Notes: generated by a model from the letters alone, not told the origin. A stretch of 64,000 nucleotides of DNA from Rhodococcus sp. 4CII (GCF_014256275.1 NZ_JACCFE010000002.1:7503501-7567500), one strand, 5' to 3'. Positions 53,780-63,193 are shown, counted from the stretch's first letter. Made by a program: numbers and translations.

Positions 53780-54072
53780 TGATTTGGGTCCCGCGACGGA
53801 TTGCTTCCTGCCTGATGACGATCGTCCCCGCCCGTCGCAACGGACAGGTATCCCATACCTGCAAATGCCAGCCCCGATCACCGATGCCCAATTTGGCCGG
53901 TTCACCTGGCGCGACGTAGGGACGGTAGTACTGGTATATGCTTCGGCCGACCGTATCCTCGCATCCACCGTCATACCGTTTGCCCGGCAGGATGTTTCGA
54001 ACACTGTCGACCGGACGACATTGCCGGCGAGGCACGCTTATCGCGAGGATTCCTGGCGGAGAAGCCGCGAGG
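53780..54072. other. Spacer before the crotonase gene end
   Basis: About 290 bases, no gene or clear terminator recognised. Confidence 0.3.
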
Positions 54073-54858
54073 TTACGCAACTCCGCCGAACACCGCGGCG
54101 CGCTTCTCGAGGAAGGCGGCGAGGCCTTCCTCGAAGTCGGCGGATGCAAGCAGGTCGAGTTGTCCTTTCCGTTCGCGGGCAAAAGTGTTGTCGAGCTCAG
54201 TGAGGGTGGCGTCGTTAACGGCGTCCTTCGTCCATCTGTAGGCGTTGACAGGGCCACTGGCGAGACGCCGCGTGAGGGCCTCGACCGCGTCCGCGAACTC
54301 GGTGTCGGGGAAGACGTCGGCGATCAGCCCAGTCGCGAGCGCAGCAGACGCTGGGAGGCGGTCGGCGAGAAGGGCCATTCTCAATGCACGGGCCCGGCCT
54401 ATCGAGGCCGCGACGAGTGCGGTGGCACCGCCGTCGGGCATGAGACCCACCGTCGTGAATGCCAGTTGGAAGTAGCTGGACTCGGTGGCGACGGTGAGGT
54501 CGCAGGCGAGCGCGAGGGAGACGCCCACGCCTGCGGCAGGTCCGTTGACCGCGCCGACGACGGGACGCGGAAACGCACGAATCGCAGCCACTGCCCGGTT
54601 CGCGGCGTCGATTGTCGTGGCGGACGGTGGCCGGGATGTGTCCGCCGATCCCAAGTCGGCGCCGGTGCAGAAGGCACGCCCGGTGCCGGTGAGGACTGCT
54701 GCCGCCACCGAGGGGTCATCAGCCTTCGACTCGAGAGCGTCGGCTACCGCATTGAGGGATTCGGCCGTGACTGCGTTCAGGCGTGTGGGGCGATTGAAGG
54801 TAAGGCGGAGCAGGCCGTTGTCGATGCTCGTGTCGAGGCCCGAGATGTCGGTGCTCAT
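54073..54858 (-). CDS. Enoyl-CoA hydratase/isomerase
   Basis: A 261-residue crotonase-family protein. The CoA/oxyanion motif GRAFCTGADLG and NGPAAGVGVSLALACDLTVA are present, as is GLMPDGGATALV. The first catalytic Glu of hydratases (at the VGVS position) is missing, while the Asp of GLMPD is kept as in PaaG-type isomerases; an isomerase role is therefore possible. GAAGGAAT precedes the ATG. It is divergent from the first acyl-CoA dehydrogenase gene and belongs to the same beta-oxidation region. Confidence 0.85.
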   Translation of the reverse strand: MSTDISGLDTSIDNGLLRLTFNRPTRLNAVTAESLNAVADALESKADDPSVAAAVLTGTGRAFCTGADLGSADTSRPPSATTIDAANRAVAAIRAFPRPVVGAVNGPAAGVGVSLALACDLTVATESSYFQLAFTTVGLMPDGGATALVAASIGRARALRMALLADRLPASAALATGLIADVFPDTEFADAVEALTRRLASGPVNAYRWTKDAVNDATLTELDNTFARERKGQLDLLASADFEEGLAAFLEKRAAVFGGVA

Positions 54859-55032
54859 GAGGATTCCTTCGCAGGTAGTGGAATTTGTCCGGTGAGTGGT
54901 TTGGATCGGCGACGCCGGGCCGCCCGCTCGCACCAGCCCTGACGTCACTAGGCGTGAAGGAGAGTGTCGTTCGGGGGCGTGTGTCTCCACTCTGCAAGGA
55001 GGGAAGCACACGATGCAGCGTACATCGAGGCT

Positions 55033-55047
55033 ATACACAGTGTATGG
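55033..55047. promoter_or_regulatory. TGTATGG motif, site 1
   Basis: ATACAC-A-GTGTAT is a perfect 13-base palindrome followed by GG, 22 bases before the first acyl-CoA dehydrogenase start. ACANTGTATGG-like sequences recur before two other genes of the region (60034, 63482). Confidence 0.5.
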
Positions 55048-55068
55048 ATGAATTGTATGCTGGAGGTC

Positions 55069-56238
55069 ATGAGCAATGACAAACCTGCGCGCACTCGCCG
55101 CGCCCTGTACGACGACGAACATGAAGCCTTCCGCGACAGCTTCCGATCCTTCCTGGAATCGAGGGTGGTGCCGCAATACGCCCAGTGGGAGCGCGACGGC
55201 ATCGTGCCCCGCAAGGTCTTCCGTGAGGCCGGCGACCTCGGCTTTCTGGGAATGGATATTCCGGAGGAGTACGGCGGCGGCGGAGTATCGGACTTCCGCT
55301 TCAATGCGGTCGTCGCGGAGGAGATCGCTCGCACCGGGACGGTCTCGGTCGGCATCAATTTGCACAACGACATCTGCGTCCCGTATTTCTTGGCCTACGC
55401 CGACGACGAGCAGCGGAAACGTTGGCTTCCCGGATTGGCGTCGGGCGAGTTGATCGCGGCGATCGCGATGACCGAACCCGGTACAGGTTCGGATCTCGCT
55501 GGTATCGGCACCACGGCGGCCCTCGACGGTGACCACTACGTGCTGAACGGAAGCAAGACGTTCATCTCCAACGGACACAACGCCGACCTGGTCATCGTCG
55601 CGGCGCGCACCGAGCGGGACGCGGACCGTCACGGTGGTCTGTCGTTGATCGTCGTCGAGCGGGGCACTCCCGGGTTCGAGCGGGGCCGAAACCTCGAGAA
55701 GATCGGCATGCATGCGCAGGACACCGCGGAGTTGTTCTTCGACAATGCGCGGGTGCCGGCGGCCAACCTGCTCGGGAAGCCGGGAAGCGGGTTCCGCTCG
55801 CTCGTGTCGAATTTGGCGCAGGAACGCATGACCATCGCCGTGGCGAGTATCGCGTCCGCCGCACAGGCCTTGGAGTGGGCGGTGGGGTATGTGAAGGAAC
55901 GCCGCGTCTTCGGGCGCAGTGTGGGGAGCTACCAGAACACCCGATTCGTGCTGGCGAGCATCAAGACCGAGGTGGAGGTGATGCAGGCCTTCGTCGACAG
56001 TTGCGTCGCCGAACTCGTCGCCGGGACCTTGACGCCCGAACGCGCGGCGATGGCCAAACTCGCGGCCTCCGAGTTGCAGGGCACCGCCACCGACCGCTGC
56101 CTGCAACTGTTCGGCGGCTACGGCTACATGACCGAGTACCCCATCGCGCGGGCCTACGTCGATGCGCGGATCGGACGCATCTACGGCGGCACGAGTGAGG
56201 TCATGCGCGAAATCATCGGCCGATCGATGGGGCTCTGA
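55069..56238 (+). CDS. Acyl-CoA dehydrogenase 1
   Basis: A 389-residue FAD acyl-CoA dehydrogenase with all domains: PEEYGGGG, AMTEPGTGSDLAGI (FAD/substrate), GSKTFISNG, then the C-terminal helices. The catalytic Glu is expected in LAQERM, as in long-chain and isovaleryl enzymes, because the alternative site in IYGGTSE has Gly. GGAGG lies before ATG 55069. The next gene encodes a paralogue 2 bases on, suggesting either a mixed complex or two chain specificities. Confidence 0.9.
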   Translation: MSNDKPARTRRALYDDEHEAFRDSFRSFLESRVVPQYAQWERDGIVPRKVFREAGDLGFLGMDIPEEYGGGGVSDFRFNAVVAEEIARTGTVSVGINLHNDICVPYFLAYADDEQRKRWLPGLASGELIAAIAMTEPGTGSDLAGIGTTAALDGDHYVLNGSKTFISNGHNADLVIVAARTERDADRHGGLSLIVVERGTPGFERGRNLEKIGMHAQDTAELFFDNARVPAANLLGKPGSGFRSLVSNLAQERMTIAVASIASAAQALEWAVGYVKERRVFGRSVGSYQNTRFVLASIKTEVEVMQAFVDSCVAELVAGTLTPERAAMAKLAASELQGTATDRCLQLFGGYGYMTEYPIARAYVDARIGRIYGGTSEVMREIIGRSMGL

Positions 56239-56240
56239 TC

Positions 56241-57380
56241 ATGAAGCGCACCATCTTCGAACCCGAGCACGAACAGTTCCGCGACGCTGTGCGCGCGTTC
56301 CTGATCAAGGAAGCGGTGCCTCACTCCGACGAGTGGGAAGAGGCGGGCATGGTCGACCGCGACTTCTGGCGCCGCGCCGCGGCGCAGGGTCTCGTCGGAT
56401 TCGCCGCACCCGAGGAGTTCGGGGGCGGCGGGCTGCGTGACTTCCGGTTCAACGCGGTTCTGAACGAGGAGGTCGTGCGCACCGGCACGGTCGGTGACGG
56501 GTTCTCCCTCACCAACGACATCGTCCTCCCGTATTTCCTCGACCTCGCCGACGAGGCGCAGCAGAAACGCTGGCTACCGGACATTGTGAGCGGTGAGCGC
56601 ACCATCGCGGTCTCGATGTCCGAACCGGGGACCGGATCGGACCTGCGTGCGATCAAGACGACCGCGCGCCGCGAGGGATCCGGCTGGCGCATCACGGGCT
56701 CGAAGACGTTCGTGACCAGCGGCATGCAGGCCGACCTCGTGATCGTCGCTGCCCGGATCCCCGACGAGGACGGCGGTGGCTTCGGCCTGTTCGTCGTCGA
56801 GGATGGGCAGCCGGGCTTCGAACGCGGTCGTAAGCTGTCGAAGATCGGGCGCAAGGCCCAGGACACCGCCGAATTGTTCTTCCAGAACGTAAAGGTGCAG
56901 CCTGAGAACGTGCTCGGCGAGCCGGGTAAGGGTTTGCGCTATCTGATGGCGAACCTCGCGCAGGAGCGGCTGTCGATGGCCGTTGTCGCCGTGGCGAGCG
57001 CCGAGTACGCCCTCGACCTTGCGTTGTCGTACGCGAAGGAGCGGCGCGCGTTCGGGACCCCGATCGGCAGCTTCCAGGCGAACCGGTTCACACTGGCCGA
57101 GTTGTCGACGAAGGTGCAGATCGCGCGGATCTATCTCGACCGCTGCCTCGACGCGCACGGGAATGGTGAGCTCACCGCGGCCGATGCGGCCGGAGCCAAG
57201 TTCTGGACCACCGAACTCGAATTCGAGGCCCTGGACACGTGTCTGCAGTTGCACGGCGGGTACGGCTACATGGAGGAGTACGAGGTGGCCCGGCGCTGGC
57301 GGGACTCGCGGGTACAGCAGATCTACGGCGGTACCAACCAGATCATGCGCGAGATCGTGGGACGCTCACTGGGACTGTGA
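56241..57380 (+). CDS. Acyl-CoA dehydrogenase 2
   Basis: A 379-residue paralogue with PEEFGGGG, SMSEPGTGSDLRAI, GSKTFVTSG, LAQERL (catalytic Glu) and the C-terminal IYGGTNQIMREIVGR. It starts 2 bases after the first dehydrogenase's stop, so the two are cotranscribed and probably translationally coupled. Both keep full-length domains and catalytic residues, unlike the half-dead alpha/beta pairs of steroid degradation. Confidence 0.9.
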   Translation: MKRTIFEPEHEQFRDAVRAFLIKEAVPHSDEWEEAGMVDRDFWRRAAAQGLVGFAAPEEFGGGGLRDFRFNAVLNEEVVRTGTVGDGFSLTNDIVLPYFLDLADEAQQKRWLPDIVSGERTIAVSMSEPGTGSDLRAIKTTARREGSGWRITGSKTFVTSGMQADLVIVAARIPDEDGGGFGLFVVEDGQPGFERGRKLSKIGRKAQDTAELFFQNVKVQPENVLGEPGKGLRYLMANLAQERLSMAVVAVASAEYALDLALSYAKERRAFGTPIGSFQANRFTLAELSTKVQIARIYLDRCLDAHGNGELTAADAAGAKFWTTELEFEALDTCLQLHGGYGYMEEYEVARRWRDSRVQQIYGGTNQIMREIVGRSLGL

Positions 57381-57390
57381 GACCACCACA

Positions 57391-57427
57391 TGAGGGCGGG
57401 CCCGGGAAGAATTCCCGGCCCGCCCTC
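57391..57427. terminator. Bidirectional terminator
   Basis: TGAGGGCGGGCCCGGGAA pairs with TTCCCGGCCCGCCCTCA (one bulged C) between two convergent genes, the second acyl-CoA dehydrogenase and the racemase. Confidence 0.85.
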
Positions 57428-57442
57428 ATATGGTTGCGAAAA

Positions 57443-58594
57443 CTAGTCTGCAGCAGCGCCGCTGGAGAAGAACCTTTCGATCTCGGCGGCGTCGTACCCG
57501 GCGTCGGTGAGGATCTGGCGGGTGTCGGCGCCGGGCTTGCGCGGCGGTCCAGGTTTGGTGGCCGGTGCCCCGTCGAAGCGGGGAGCCGGGGCGGCTTGCA
57601 CGACACCGTCCACCTCGACGAACGTTCCGCGGGCGGCGTGGTGTGGGTGCGCCGCGGCCTCGGCGAGTGTCAGGACGGGGGCGTAGCAGGTATTGCGGCC
57701 GAGGAGCAGGTTGTCGAGTTCGGCCCGGTCGAACGTCGCGATCCGGCGGCCGAGGACGTCGCGGAACTCGTCCCATCGGGTGGTGTCGAACTGGTTGTGG
57801 CGCAAATCGTCCGGGAGGTCCAGTGCGTCGCAGAGGTCCTGCCAGAACTGATCCTCGATGGCGCCGATGCTTACCCACTTCTCGTCCCGGGTGCGGTACA
57901 CGTCGTAGAAGAACGCGCCGGTGTCGAGGAGGTGGGTTCCGCGATTCTCGCTGAACGTCCCCTCTCCGCGGAGACCGTGAAACATTGCCATCAGGGCCGA
58001 TGCGCCGTCGATCATGGCGGCGTCGACGACGCGTCCCACACCGGTGGTCCGCGCGGACATGATCCCGGCGAGCATACCGACGGTGAGCAACATTCCGCCG
58101 CCACCGAAATCGCCGACCAGATTGAGCGGAGGTACGGGCGCCTCGTCGCGGCGTCCGATCGCGTGCAGTGCGCCGGTGAGGGCGATGTAGTTGATGTCGT
58201 GCCCGGGCATCGACGCCAGCGGACCGTCCTGACCCCATCCGGTCATTCGGCCGTACACCAGTGCAGGGTTGGCGGCCATGCAGTCGGCGGGTCCGACGCC
58301 GAGGCGCTCGGCCACACCGGGGCGGAACGTCTCGATGACCCCGTCCGCACTCGTGCAGAGTCGGCGCACGATTTCGGCGCCGTCGGACGACTTGAGGTCG
58401 ACCGCGATCGAGCGGCGACTGCGGAACATCACTCCGTGGCCGCTGGCGGCCCAGGGGTTTCCGCCGGGACGGTCGACGCAGATCACCTCCGCGCCGAGGT
58501 CGGCGAGCATCATTCCGGCGAACGGGCCGGGTCCGATCCCGGCAAGCTCGACTATCCGGACGCCGGCGAGGGGAGCGTTGGTCGTATCTGGCAC
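57443..58594 (-). CDS. Alpha-methylacyl-CoA racemase
   Basis: A 383-residue CaiB/family-III protein. The active-site pattern of the racemase branch is present: GHDINYIALTG (His-Asp pair) and LNLVGDFGGGGMLL (catalytic Asp), plus LDTGAFFYDVY and the N-terminal GVRIVELAGIGPGPF. It interconverts 2R- and 2S-methylacyl-CoA, needed to degrade methyl-branched and isoprenoid chains. The GTG at 58594 is one base beyond the oxygenase stop, so both are in one operon. Confidence 0.9.
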   Translation of the reverse strand: MPDTTNAPLAGVRIVELAGIGPGPFAGMMLADLGAEVICVDRPGGNPWAASGHGVMFRSRRSIAVDLKSSDGAEIVRRLCTSADGVIETFRPGVAERLGVGPADCMAANPALVYGRMTGWGQDGPLASMPGHDINYIALTGALHAIGRRDEAPVPPLNLVGDFGGGGMLLTVGMLAGIMSARTTGVGRVVDAAMIDGASALMAMFHGLRGEGTFSENRGTHLLDTGAFFYDVYRTRDEKWVSIGAIEDQFWQDLCDALDLPDDLRHNQFDTTRWDEFRDVLGRRIATFDRAELDNLLLGRNTCYAPVLTLAEAAAHPHHAARGTFVEVDGVVQAAPAPRFDGAPATKPGPPRKPGADTRQILTDAGYDAAEIERFFSSGAAAD

Positions 58595-58595
58595 G

Positions 58596-59909
58596 TCAGC
58601 CTGCCTTTGTGACGACGGGCATGCCGCCCTTGTTGGCTGCGGCGTCGGCTCCGACGTCGTCGGGGTTGGCGACGGCCTTCGCCTTTTCCGACTCGGGCAC
58701 CGCGATGGCGGCGTTGAACTGCTTCAGGATTCGGAAGGTGGCGGCCTCGTCGTCGTGTGGAAGGATGCGACCGACGCGGTTGGATAACGTCAGCAGAGGC
58801 TTCACCGCGGGTAGCACGAAACGCCACGGTGTGGGCTCGATGTGCAGGTCTTTGATGACATTCGCCGGCAGCCAGGTCGACAACATTCCGTAGGCGAGCT
58901 TGAGGCGGCGGTCGGTGGTCATGAACTTGGCGACGGGTGCGGGCAGCACCTCCACGTCTCCCGGAGGATTCTCCACGCTGAACTTGATGACGGAGTGGAC
59001 GACGTCGCGGCACAGGTCGTCTGCGGGTTGCTCGACGAGGGTGTGGAAATCCGTCTTCTTGCGGGCGTCGTCGTAGTCGGTGTGCAGGATGTCCTCGGGA
59101 ACCCCGATCACCCATCCCACGTAGCGACTGAGGGCGAAGATGTCCTCGATCTCCCGGTCCGTGAAGCGGATACCGGAACTGTGTACCGCATCGATGAATT
59201 TCACGCCGAACTGACCGGCCTGGGTGACCATGGAGTCGAGATTGTTGATTGGGATACCCCAGTTTTCCCAATCCCATGCGTCCGACCGGCTCAGGCCGTG
59301 ACGGACTGCCGCGTGAATCATGCGGACCTTCGCGGTGAGCCGGAAGCCCTCCTCGAAACGCCCCATACCGCCCGGCGTGTAAGCCGCGACGACGTAACGA
59401 AAGCTCTCCACAAGACGGGTACCGACATGGTCGGCCTTCCGCAACCTGCCACTGAACAGGACCGGCCGAGTGGCGCTGTACATCGAGAATCCGCCGGCGA
59501 TGGTGGCCCAGGCCAGGATGGGCGGCACGATGGGCCCGGCCCGCCAGAAGGCGACGGCACCACGGTAGAGCTGGTCGAAGTCGACCCAGTCCGGGATGTG
59601 GTCGAGCTGCCGGAATAGCTCCACCATGCCAGCGGGCGGGTCGTCTAGGGCATCGATGCCGTGCTCGAGCGCAGTGTCGAACGTGCGCCAGTTGGCGCCC
59701 GTCGATTTGTCGCGGAAGTCGAGCATGGCCAGATATGCGGCGTCGTCAGCGAGCAGCGCGTGATCGGTCAGCTTCTCGGCGAACTCGCGGCCGTACATGG
59801 CGATTGCCCTGTCCCGATTGTTGATCCGGCCGAGATCTATGCCGCGTGGCAGACCCTCTGGCACGTCGAGTGCGCCCTCGCGTCGTGGTGTCTCGGTGGT
59901 GGCAGTCAT
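58596..59909 (-). CDS. DUF2236/MpaB-type oxygenase (Lcp-like superfamily)
   Basis: A 437-residue, all-helical protein of the DUF2236 family, which includes latex-clearing protein (rubber oxygenase, b-type heme) and MpaB. The family core is seen in TRLVESFRYVVAAYTPGG, then KVRMIHAAVRHGL, whose His is in the region of the heme ligand, and SRYVGWVIGVPEDIL. No signal peptide, so it would act inside the cell, unlike secreted Lcp. GAGGAGTAGGG precedes the ATG. Cotranscribed with the racemase. Confidence 0.82.
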   Translation of the reverse strand: MTATTETPRREGALDVPEGLPRGIDLGRINNRDRAIAMYGREFAEKLTDHALLADDAAYLAMLDFRDKSTGANWRTFDTALEHGIDALDDPPAGMVELFRQLDHIPDWVDFDQLYRGAVAFWRAGPIVPPILAWATIAGGFSMYSATRPVLFSGRLRKADHVGTRLVESFRYVVAAYTPGGMGRFEEGFRLTAKVRMIHAAVRHGLSRSDAWDWENWGIPINNLDSMVTQAGQFGVKFIDAVHSSGIRFTDREIEDIFALSRYVGWVIGVPEDILHTDYDDARKKTDFHTLVEQPADDLCRDVVHSVIKFSVENPPGDVEVLPAPVAKFMTTDRRLKLAYGMLSTWLPANVIKDLHIEPTPWRFVLPAVKPLLTLSNRVGRILPHDDEAATFRILKQFNAAIAVPESEKAKAVANPDDVGADAAANKGGMPVVTKAG

Positions 59910-60026
59910 CCCTACTCCTCACGTCTGAGCTGTGTATTCGGCCGGACGGAACGGCGGGCACATCCGCCCGGCCCGCCCCCTGTGACCTCCATTACAAACA
60001 GCGTAGGACAAACTGAACACCTTGTC

Positions 60027-60042
60027 TACACGCACTGTATGG
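60027..60042. promoter_or_regulatory. TGTATGG motif, site 2
   Basis: TACACGCACTGTATGG lies between the divergent oxygenase and nitroreductase genes. It shares the right half with sites 1 and 3 and the TACAC left half with site 1. Confidence 0.45.
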
Positions 60043-60124
60043 TGATGTTAGTCAGTGGTCACGCGAGCTCGGAACCGAGCTCGGTCGCAGGTGGTCGTCA
60101 CCACCGGAGAAACGAGGCACAGTA

Positions 60125-60829
60125 ATGACACGACATCTGGTCGAGCCCGCCACCGCCGGTCACGAGGTTTTGCACACTCTCATGGAGAGTCGATGGAGTT
60201 GCCGGGGGTTCCGGCCCGAGCCCGTGCCGAGGGAGGTGATCGCCGCGATCCTCGAGACTGCCCGCCGGGCGCCCTCGTGGTGCAACACTCAGCCGTGGCA
60301 CCTCCACATCGCGGAGGCGGACGCGACGAATCGCTTCCGCGCAGCACTGGCCGAACACGTTGGGCAGGCACCGGCAGAGAACCCGGACATCCCCTTTCCG
60401 GAGGCTTACGAGGGCGTCTACCAGGAGCGTCGGCGTGCCAGCGGATGGCAACTGTACGAAAGCGTGGGCATCGCCAAGGGGGATCGGATCGCGTCCGCGC
60501 GGCAGATGATGCGCAACTTCGAGTTGTTCGACGCACCGCACGTCGCCATCGTCACCACCGAGGCCAAGCTCGGGACGTACGGCGCCGTCGACTGCGGGGT
60601 CTTCGTCAACAGCTTCCTGCTGGCCGCGCACAGCCACGGTATCGGCACGATTCCGCAGGCCGCGCTCGCCAGCCAGGCACCCTTCATCCGCGAGTTCTTC
60701 GACATCCCGGAAGGTCGTCAGGTGCTCCTGGGGATCTCCTTCGGATACCCGGACGTGGACCATCCGATCAACTCGTATCGGACGGAGCGTCAGTCGAGCG
60801 ACGAAGTCGTGACCTGGCTGGAGCGCTGA
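60125..60829 (+). CDS. Nitroreductase-family flavoprotein
   Basis: A 234-residue FMN oxidoreductase with the conserved start SRWSCRGFRPEPVPREVI, TARRAPSWCNTQPWHLH (FMN contact), QMMRNFELFDAPHVAIV and GISFGYPD. The length and motifs fit the NfnB/oxygen-insensitive group; physiological substrates are often quinones or enones. GAGAAACGAGG before the ATG. Divergent from the oxygenase gene and convergent with the cell-wall hydrolase gene. Confidence 0.87.
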   Translation: MTRHLVEPATAGHEVLHTLMESRWSCRGFRPEPVPREVIAAILETARRAPSWCNTQPWHLHIAEADATNRFRAALAEHVGQAPAENPDIPFPEAYEGVYQERRRASGWQLYESVGIAKGDRIASARQMMRNFELFDAPHVAIVTTEAKLGTYGAVDCGVFVNSFLLAAHSHGIGTIPQAALASQAPFIREFFDIPEGRQVLLGISFGYPDVDHPINSYRTERQSSDEVVTWLER

Positions 60830-60834
60830 GTCGG

Positions 60835-62163
60835 TCAGAAAATGCGACGGACCTTCATCTCGGGAAAGACGTCGGCGATACGCACGACGTCACCCGTGGT
60901 GGGGGCGTGGATCATCTGACCGTTTCCGATGTAGATGGCGACATGCCCGGGACCACCCGACTGCCAGTTGCCGAACAGCAGGTCCCCGGGCCGCGCCTGA
61001 TCCGTCGGTATCTCCTGCCCGACGTTCCACTGGGTCTCGGACGTGCGCGGCAGCGCGATTCCCGTGGCGGCATGGACCGCGAACGATGTCAGTCCCGAGC
61101 AGTCGAATCCGCCGCCGGACGGCCCGTCGACGGTGCCGCCGCCCCACACGTAGGGCAGACCGAGGTAGCGGACGGCCGACTCGACCACCCGCCCGCCGAG
61201 GCCGTCCGCCAGGGGCAGCCCGATCAGGGGCGCGAGCAATTCCGCGAAGGACGGTTCACTGCCGCGGATCTTCGCGACGTACGGCTTGGTCTGGTTCTCG
61301 TAGTCCGGGCTGCCGGACGGCATTCCGCCGGAGCGCAGCACGGCACCCGATCCGGCGTTGTACGCAGCAATGGTGAGGTCGAGGGTATCGCCCGACACCC
61401 TGCCCTGACGCTTCCATGAGTCGATCTGTCCGTACATGTCACATAGCAGGTTTCCCGACGCCATCACGGGGTCGGCGATACCGAGTACATCGGCTTTCCC
61501 GTCCTCGTCGGCATCCTTGCCGTACACCGCCCACGTGCCGGGCATGAATTGCCCCGGCCCGAGTGCGCCGGACGGGGACACCGGTGCGGTGGCCCCATAT
61601 CGGAATCCGTTCTCCGCCGAATACAGCGCCGCCAGAGTCGCCGGCTTGATTCCGTCGCAGATGGCTCCGGCCTTGCGCAGCCACGGCGCGAAGAGTGCGA
61701 TCGCACCGACCGGAGCGAGCGAGGCGCGAGGAAACGCTGCCGGAACCGGCTGCAGCACAGCGCCCGTGCCGATCGAAGTTTCGTCGGGCGAGGGCGGGCT
61801 CGACAGGAACACCGGCGCCGCCGGAGCGGGTTCCGACACGGAATTCGGCATGACCGGCTCCGCAGGCACCGGCGGTTCAGGTGGGGGTGCCGGGGGAGCC
61901 AGGGCACCGGATGGCAGATGTGGTTCGAGCGCAGCCGCTGCTGCATCGGTGACGTCGTCCACAGCCTGCTGCGCAGGTGCGCGCAACGGCTCGGGCAGCG
62001 CCGAAATCAGGTCGGACACCTGCTGGTCCGCGGTGGCCGGCGAATAGGACTCGAGGGTCTGCGTCGCCTGATCCTTGATCTCAGGCGGGGCCGCGGTGCC
62101 TTGCACGAACGCACCCGCTGCCGCGACCGCGGCGACGATCAGGGTCGACGGATCAACGGACAT
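60835..62163 (-). CDS. Cell-wall hydrolase: lytic transglycosylase plus NlpC/P60
   Basis: A 442-residue protein with an N-terminal hydrophobic segment (probably an uncleaved anchor or signal), a Pro/Ala-rich linker to about residue 155, a lytic-transglycosylase-like domain (LYSAENGF with the catalytic Glu, SGALGPGQFMPGTW, IAAYNAGSG) and a C-terminal NlpC/P60 endopeptidase domain with Cys in GGFDCSGLT, His in GPGHVAIYIG and a further polar residue in MIHAPT. It overlaps the MceG gene end by 11 bases. It probably opens peptidoglycan, perhaps for the Mce machinery. Confidence 0.87.
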   Translation of the reverse strand: MSVDPSTLIVAAVAAAGAFVQGTAAPPEIKDQATQTLESYSPATADQQVSDLISALPEPLRAPAQQAVDDVTDAAAAALEPHLPSGALAPPAPPPEPPVPAEPVMPNSVSEPAPAAPVFLSSPPSPDETSIGTGAVLQPVPAAFPRASLAPVGAIALFAPWLRKAGAICDGIKPATLAALYSAENGFRYGATAPVSPSGALGPGQFMPGTWAVYGKDADEDGKADVLGIADPVMASGNLLCDMYGQIDSWKRQGRVSGDTLDLTIAAYNAGSGAVLRSGGMPSGSPDYENQTKPYVAKIRGSEPSFAELLAPLIGLPLADGLGGRVVESAVRYLGLPYVWGGGTVDGPSGGGFDCSGLTSFAVHAATGIALPRTSETQWNVGQEIPTDQARPGDLLFGNWQSGGPGHVAIYIGNGQMIHAPTTGDVVRIADVFPEMKVRRIF

Positions 62164-63193
62164 CGACCGCACCTTCGAGCGGCGCGGTGCTGTCGTCGTA
62201 GAACCAGCCGCCGGAATTCTCGTCGAGGCTTTCCTGAATCGCGATCTGAGCGTTCTCCGGCAACGTGTGCATGATGTGCCGCACCCGCTCCTGACGGCGG
62301 GCCACGGCCTGCCGGAACGGCATCCCCGGCGTCGCCTTCATCTGCGGAACGATCCCCTCCACGTCATCGACACCACCGGCATGATGCCCGGCATCGACCA
62401 TCGCCTGCTCCTGCGCCATCTGCGCCTCGTCCTTCTCCTCCGACATCCCGATCGGACCGATCATCGTGCCGTTGAGGAACTGCTTGACCACCGGCTCCTC
62501 ACTGGTGAGCAGCACCTCCCGCGGCCCGAACATCACCAGATGCCGCCGGAACAGCATCCCGATGTTGTCCGGCACCGTCCGCGCCAGATTGATGTTGTGC
62601 GACACGATCAGAATCGTCGCATCGATCTCCGCATTGATATCGATCAACGTCTGCGAAATGTAGGTGGTGCGCACCGGATCCAGACCGGAGTCGGGCTCGT
62701 CCACCAGAATGATCTGCGGATCGAGCACCAGCGCCCGCGCCAGACCGGCGCGCTTGCGCATACCGCCGGAGATCTCGCCGGGCAGCTTGTCCTCGGCCCC
62801 GAGCAGACCGACCAGCTCCATCTTCTCCATCACGGTCTTGCGGATCTCGGACTCGGATTTCTTCGTGTGCTCCCGCAACGGGAACGCCACGTTGTCGAAC
62901 AGGTTCATCGAGCCGAACAACGCACCGTCCTGGAACAGCACCCCGAACAACTTCCGGATCTCGTACAACTCCTTCGAGGAGCACTCCAGAATGTTCGTGC
63001 CATCGATCACGATCGACCCCTGCTCCGGACGGAGCAGACCGATCAGCGACTTCAGGAACACCGACTTACCCGTACCCGACGGGCCCAGCAACGCACTCAC
63101 CTCACCGGCCGGAAGGGTCAACGTGACGTCCTGCCAGATCCTCTGCGAGCCGAACGATTTGGTCAGTCCCTCGACGGAAACCTCGACACCCAC
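62153..63193 (-). CDS. Mce-transporter ATPase (MceG/MkI type)
   Basis: A 346-residue ABC ATPase with Walker A GPSGTGKS, signature SGGMRKRAG (the SGGM form typical of MlaF/MceG), Walker B IILVDEPDSG and a C-terminal extension of about 90 residues (MSEEKDEAQMAQEQAM) characteristic of actinobacterial MceG. It powers Mce lipid or sterol importers. GTG at 63193 after GGAGG. No mce genes lie in the window, which fits the unlinked location of mceG in other actinobacteria. Confidence 0.88.
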   Translation of the reverse strand: MGVEVSVEGLTKSFGSQRIWQDVTLTLPAGEVSALLGPSGTGKSVFLKSLIGLLRPEQGSIVIDGTNILECSSKELYEIRKLFGVLFQDGALFGSMNLFDNVAFPLREHTKKSESEIRKTVMEKMELVGLLGAEDKLPGEISGGMRKRAGLARALVLDPQIILVDEPDSGLDPVRTTYISQTLIDINAEIDATILIVSHNINLARTVPDNIGMLFRRHLVMFGPREVLLTSEEPVVKQFLNGTMIGPIGMSEEKDEAQMAQEQAMVDAGHHAGGVDDVEGIVPQMKATPGMPFRQAVARRQERVRHIMHTLPENAQIAIQESLDENSGGWFYDDSTAPLEGAVDVR

